Shown one piece after another: positions 63,317 to 64,000 of a DNA stretch of 64,000 nt. Position 1 is the stretch's first letter, and each line of letters starts with the position of its first letter. The notes under the pieces are model-generated. The model was not told the origin of the DNA. It saw only the letters and a program-made list of their open reading frames with translations, and made no database searches. The position numbers and the translations under genes were made by a program. The stretch spans positions 1,019,534 to 1,083,533 of the forward strand of contig JAFIDK010000001.1 of the NCBI GenBank assembly GCA_017051695.1. The letters are read 5' to 3'. Source of the stretch: Algoriphagus aestuarii (GTDB lineage Bacteria; Bacteroidota; Bacteroidia; Cytophagales; Cyclobacteriaceae).

Positions 63317-63754
63317 ATGGCAAAGAAAATAGCAATCGGAGGAGACCATGCAGGCTTTGAATACAAAGTGAGGCTTGTCAGCAAGTTGGAATCCCAAGGA
63401 TATGAGGTAAAGGATTTTGGTCCTTTTTCCACAGACTCTGTAGATTATCCAGACTATGTACACCCTTTGTGTTCGGCTATTGAAGCTGGAGAATTTGAAC
63501 TAGGGATTGTCATTTGTGGTAGCGGAAACGGTGTTGCTATCACAGCTAACAAGCATCAGGGAATCCGTGCAGCGCTTTGCTGGGACAATGAACTGGCAGC
63601 TTTGGCAAGACAGCATAACAATGCGAATGTGATTGCGCTTCCAGCTCGTTTTATTGCCTATGAATTGGCAGAGCAGTTGGTGGAAACATTCCTGACTACG
63701 GACTTTGAAGGTGGAAGACACCTGAACAGAGTGAATAAAATAGCTTGCAGCTAA
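63317..63754 (+). CDS. rpiB: Ribose-5-phosphate isomerase B
   Basis: A 145-residue enzyme interconverting ribose-5- and ribulose-5-phosphate. Family motifs: IGGDHAGFEYK at the N-terminus, DFGPFSTDSVDYPDY, IVICGSGNGVAITANKHQGIRAAL (quoted in part) with the catalytic Cys in VICGSG, and NNANVIALPARF. Full length. A strong terminator follows. Confidence 0.96.
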   Translation: MAKKIAIGGDHAGFEYKVRLVSKLESQGYEVKDFGPFSTDSVDYPDYVHPLCSAIEAGEFELGIVICGSGNGVAITANKHQGIRAALCWDNELAALARQHNNANVIALPARFIAYELAEQLVETFLTTDFEGGRHLNRVNKIACS

Positions 63755-63774
63755 TTCAGGATATTTAATCAATC

Positions 63775-63815
63775 AAAAGCCCATCTTGTAAAAAAAACAG
63801 GATGGGCTTTTTTTG
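63775..63815 (+). terminator. Intrinsic terminator after rpiB
   Basis: AAAAGCCCATC (63775-63785) and GATGGGCTTTT (63801-63811) form a perfect 11-bp stem, extended by TGT/ACA, followed by a T-run. Confidence 0.92.
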
Positions 63816-63874
63816 TAACGGACTCGTGCATGAGGCGTGCAAGGCCGTCGGCCGATGCATGACTTATGCACAAT

Positions 63875-64000
63875 GTGTGTGCCTTGAATGGTGAATATAG
63901 ACCAAAAAGATGGTCGTTCCAACGGGTGAAAGTCCCTTAAGCGCGGGAGTCGTTACCCGAAGCCAAGCAAGTGGCAAGCTGGTTTGCCGTGAGGCATGCA
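63875..64000 (+). mobile_element. 5' end of a group II intron, cut by the window edge
   Basis: From 63875 or 63877 the sequence begins GTGTG (consensus GUGYG) and continues with domain-I-like elements: GACC/GGTC stem, GGGTGAAAGTCCC stem-loop, AGCGCGGGAGTCGTTACCCG stem, and GAAGCCAAGCAAGTGGCAAGC. This layout is characteristic of bacterial group II introns. It lies about 60 bases downstream of the rpiB terminator. The rest of the intron, including any reverse transcriptase gene, is outside the window. Confidence 0.75.

Noticed and set aside
1-64000. tRNA, rRNA, CRISPR arrays, transposases or integrases
   Set aside because: I looked for tRNA cloverleaf arms, rRNA words, regularly spaced repeats and DDE or tyrosine/serine recombinase motifs and saw none that would hold up.

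Overview
The window looks like a chromosomal segment of a Bacteroidota bacterium, most likely from the Cytophagales (Cyclobacteriaceae, an Algoriphagus-like organism). This is inferred from gene content, not from any search: lineage-typical families (DUF4783, DUF7793/STAS-like, META and FG-GAP secreted proteins), Bacteroidota-type -7 boxes (TAnnTTTG) upstream of many genes, almost no Shine-Dalgarno sequences, a conserved envelope block (coaX, outer-membrane protein, TPR protein, lptC, CBS-domain protein, PpiD/SurA-like foldase), and phosphosulfolactate synthase, which in this phylum may feed sulfonolipid synthesis.

Layout. 1-2.9 kb: an outer-membrane barrel protein, an AqpZ-type aquaporin, a zinc-ribbon metallopeptidase and a DUF486 membrane protein. 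3-10.2 kb (minus strand): five exported proteins, comprising a c-type-heme FG-GAP protein, an Ig/LVIVD propeller, a YVTN propeller with a Met/His-rich loop, a CE1-like esterase and a GH28 pectinase-like enzyme. 10.3-14.7 kb: radA and polA. 14.8-23.5 kb: mainly metabolic and housekeeping genes (amidase, gpmI, nadC, corA, queG). 23.5-25.8 kb: an A/T-rich patch of unrecognised exported proteins, with a diverged duplicate of the 5' end of queG on its far side. 26-28.6 kb: a VWA/AAA+ ATPase pair. 29.3-32.1 kb: a cobalamin riboswitch and metE. 32.1-34 kb: a PAS histidine-kinase operon. 34-37.7 kb: hflX, then rfbC, a CpsB/YwqE-like phosphatase and an SDR epimerase. 37.9-44.5 kb: TPR protein, comA, DUF368 polyprenyl-phosphate transporter, aroE, purU, alr, tag. 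44.6-49.4 kb: lipoprotein, NhaD antiporter, amino-acid dehydrogenase, anmK. 49.5-57.2 kb: the envelope-biogenesis block. 57.3-63.8 kb: DUF493, PCD, rsmI, inositol monophosphatase, AEC transporter, two small hypotheticals, glyA, tatC, rpiB. The last ~125 bases look like the 5' end of a group II intron cut by the window edge.

Most of the window is ordinary core genome. The parts most worth a second look are the queG duplication flanking unknown genes, the exported propeller/heme/Met-His cassette, the start-codon-proximal -7 boxes that predict leaderless transcripts, the kinase/STAS-like operon, comA, and the intron at the right edge. I saw no tRNA, rRNA, CRISPR array, transposase or integrase gene.
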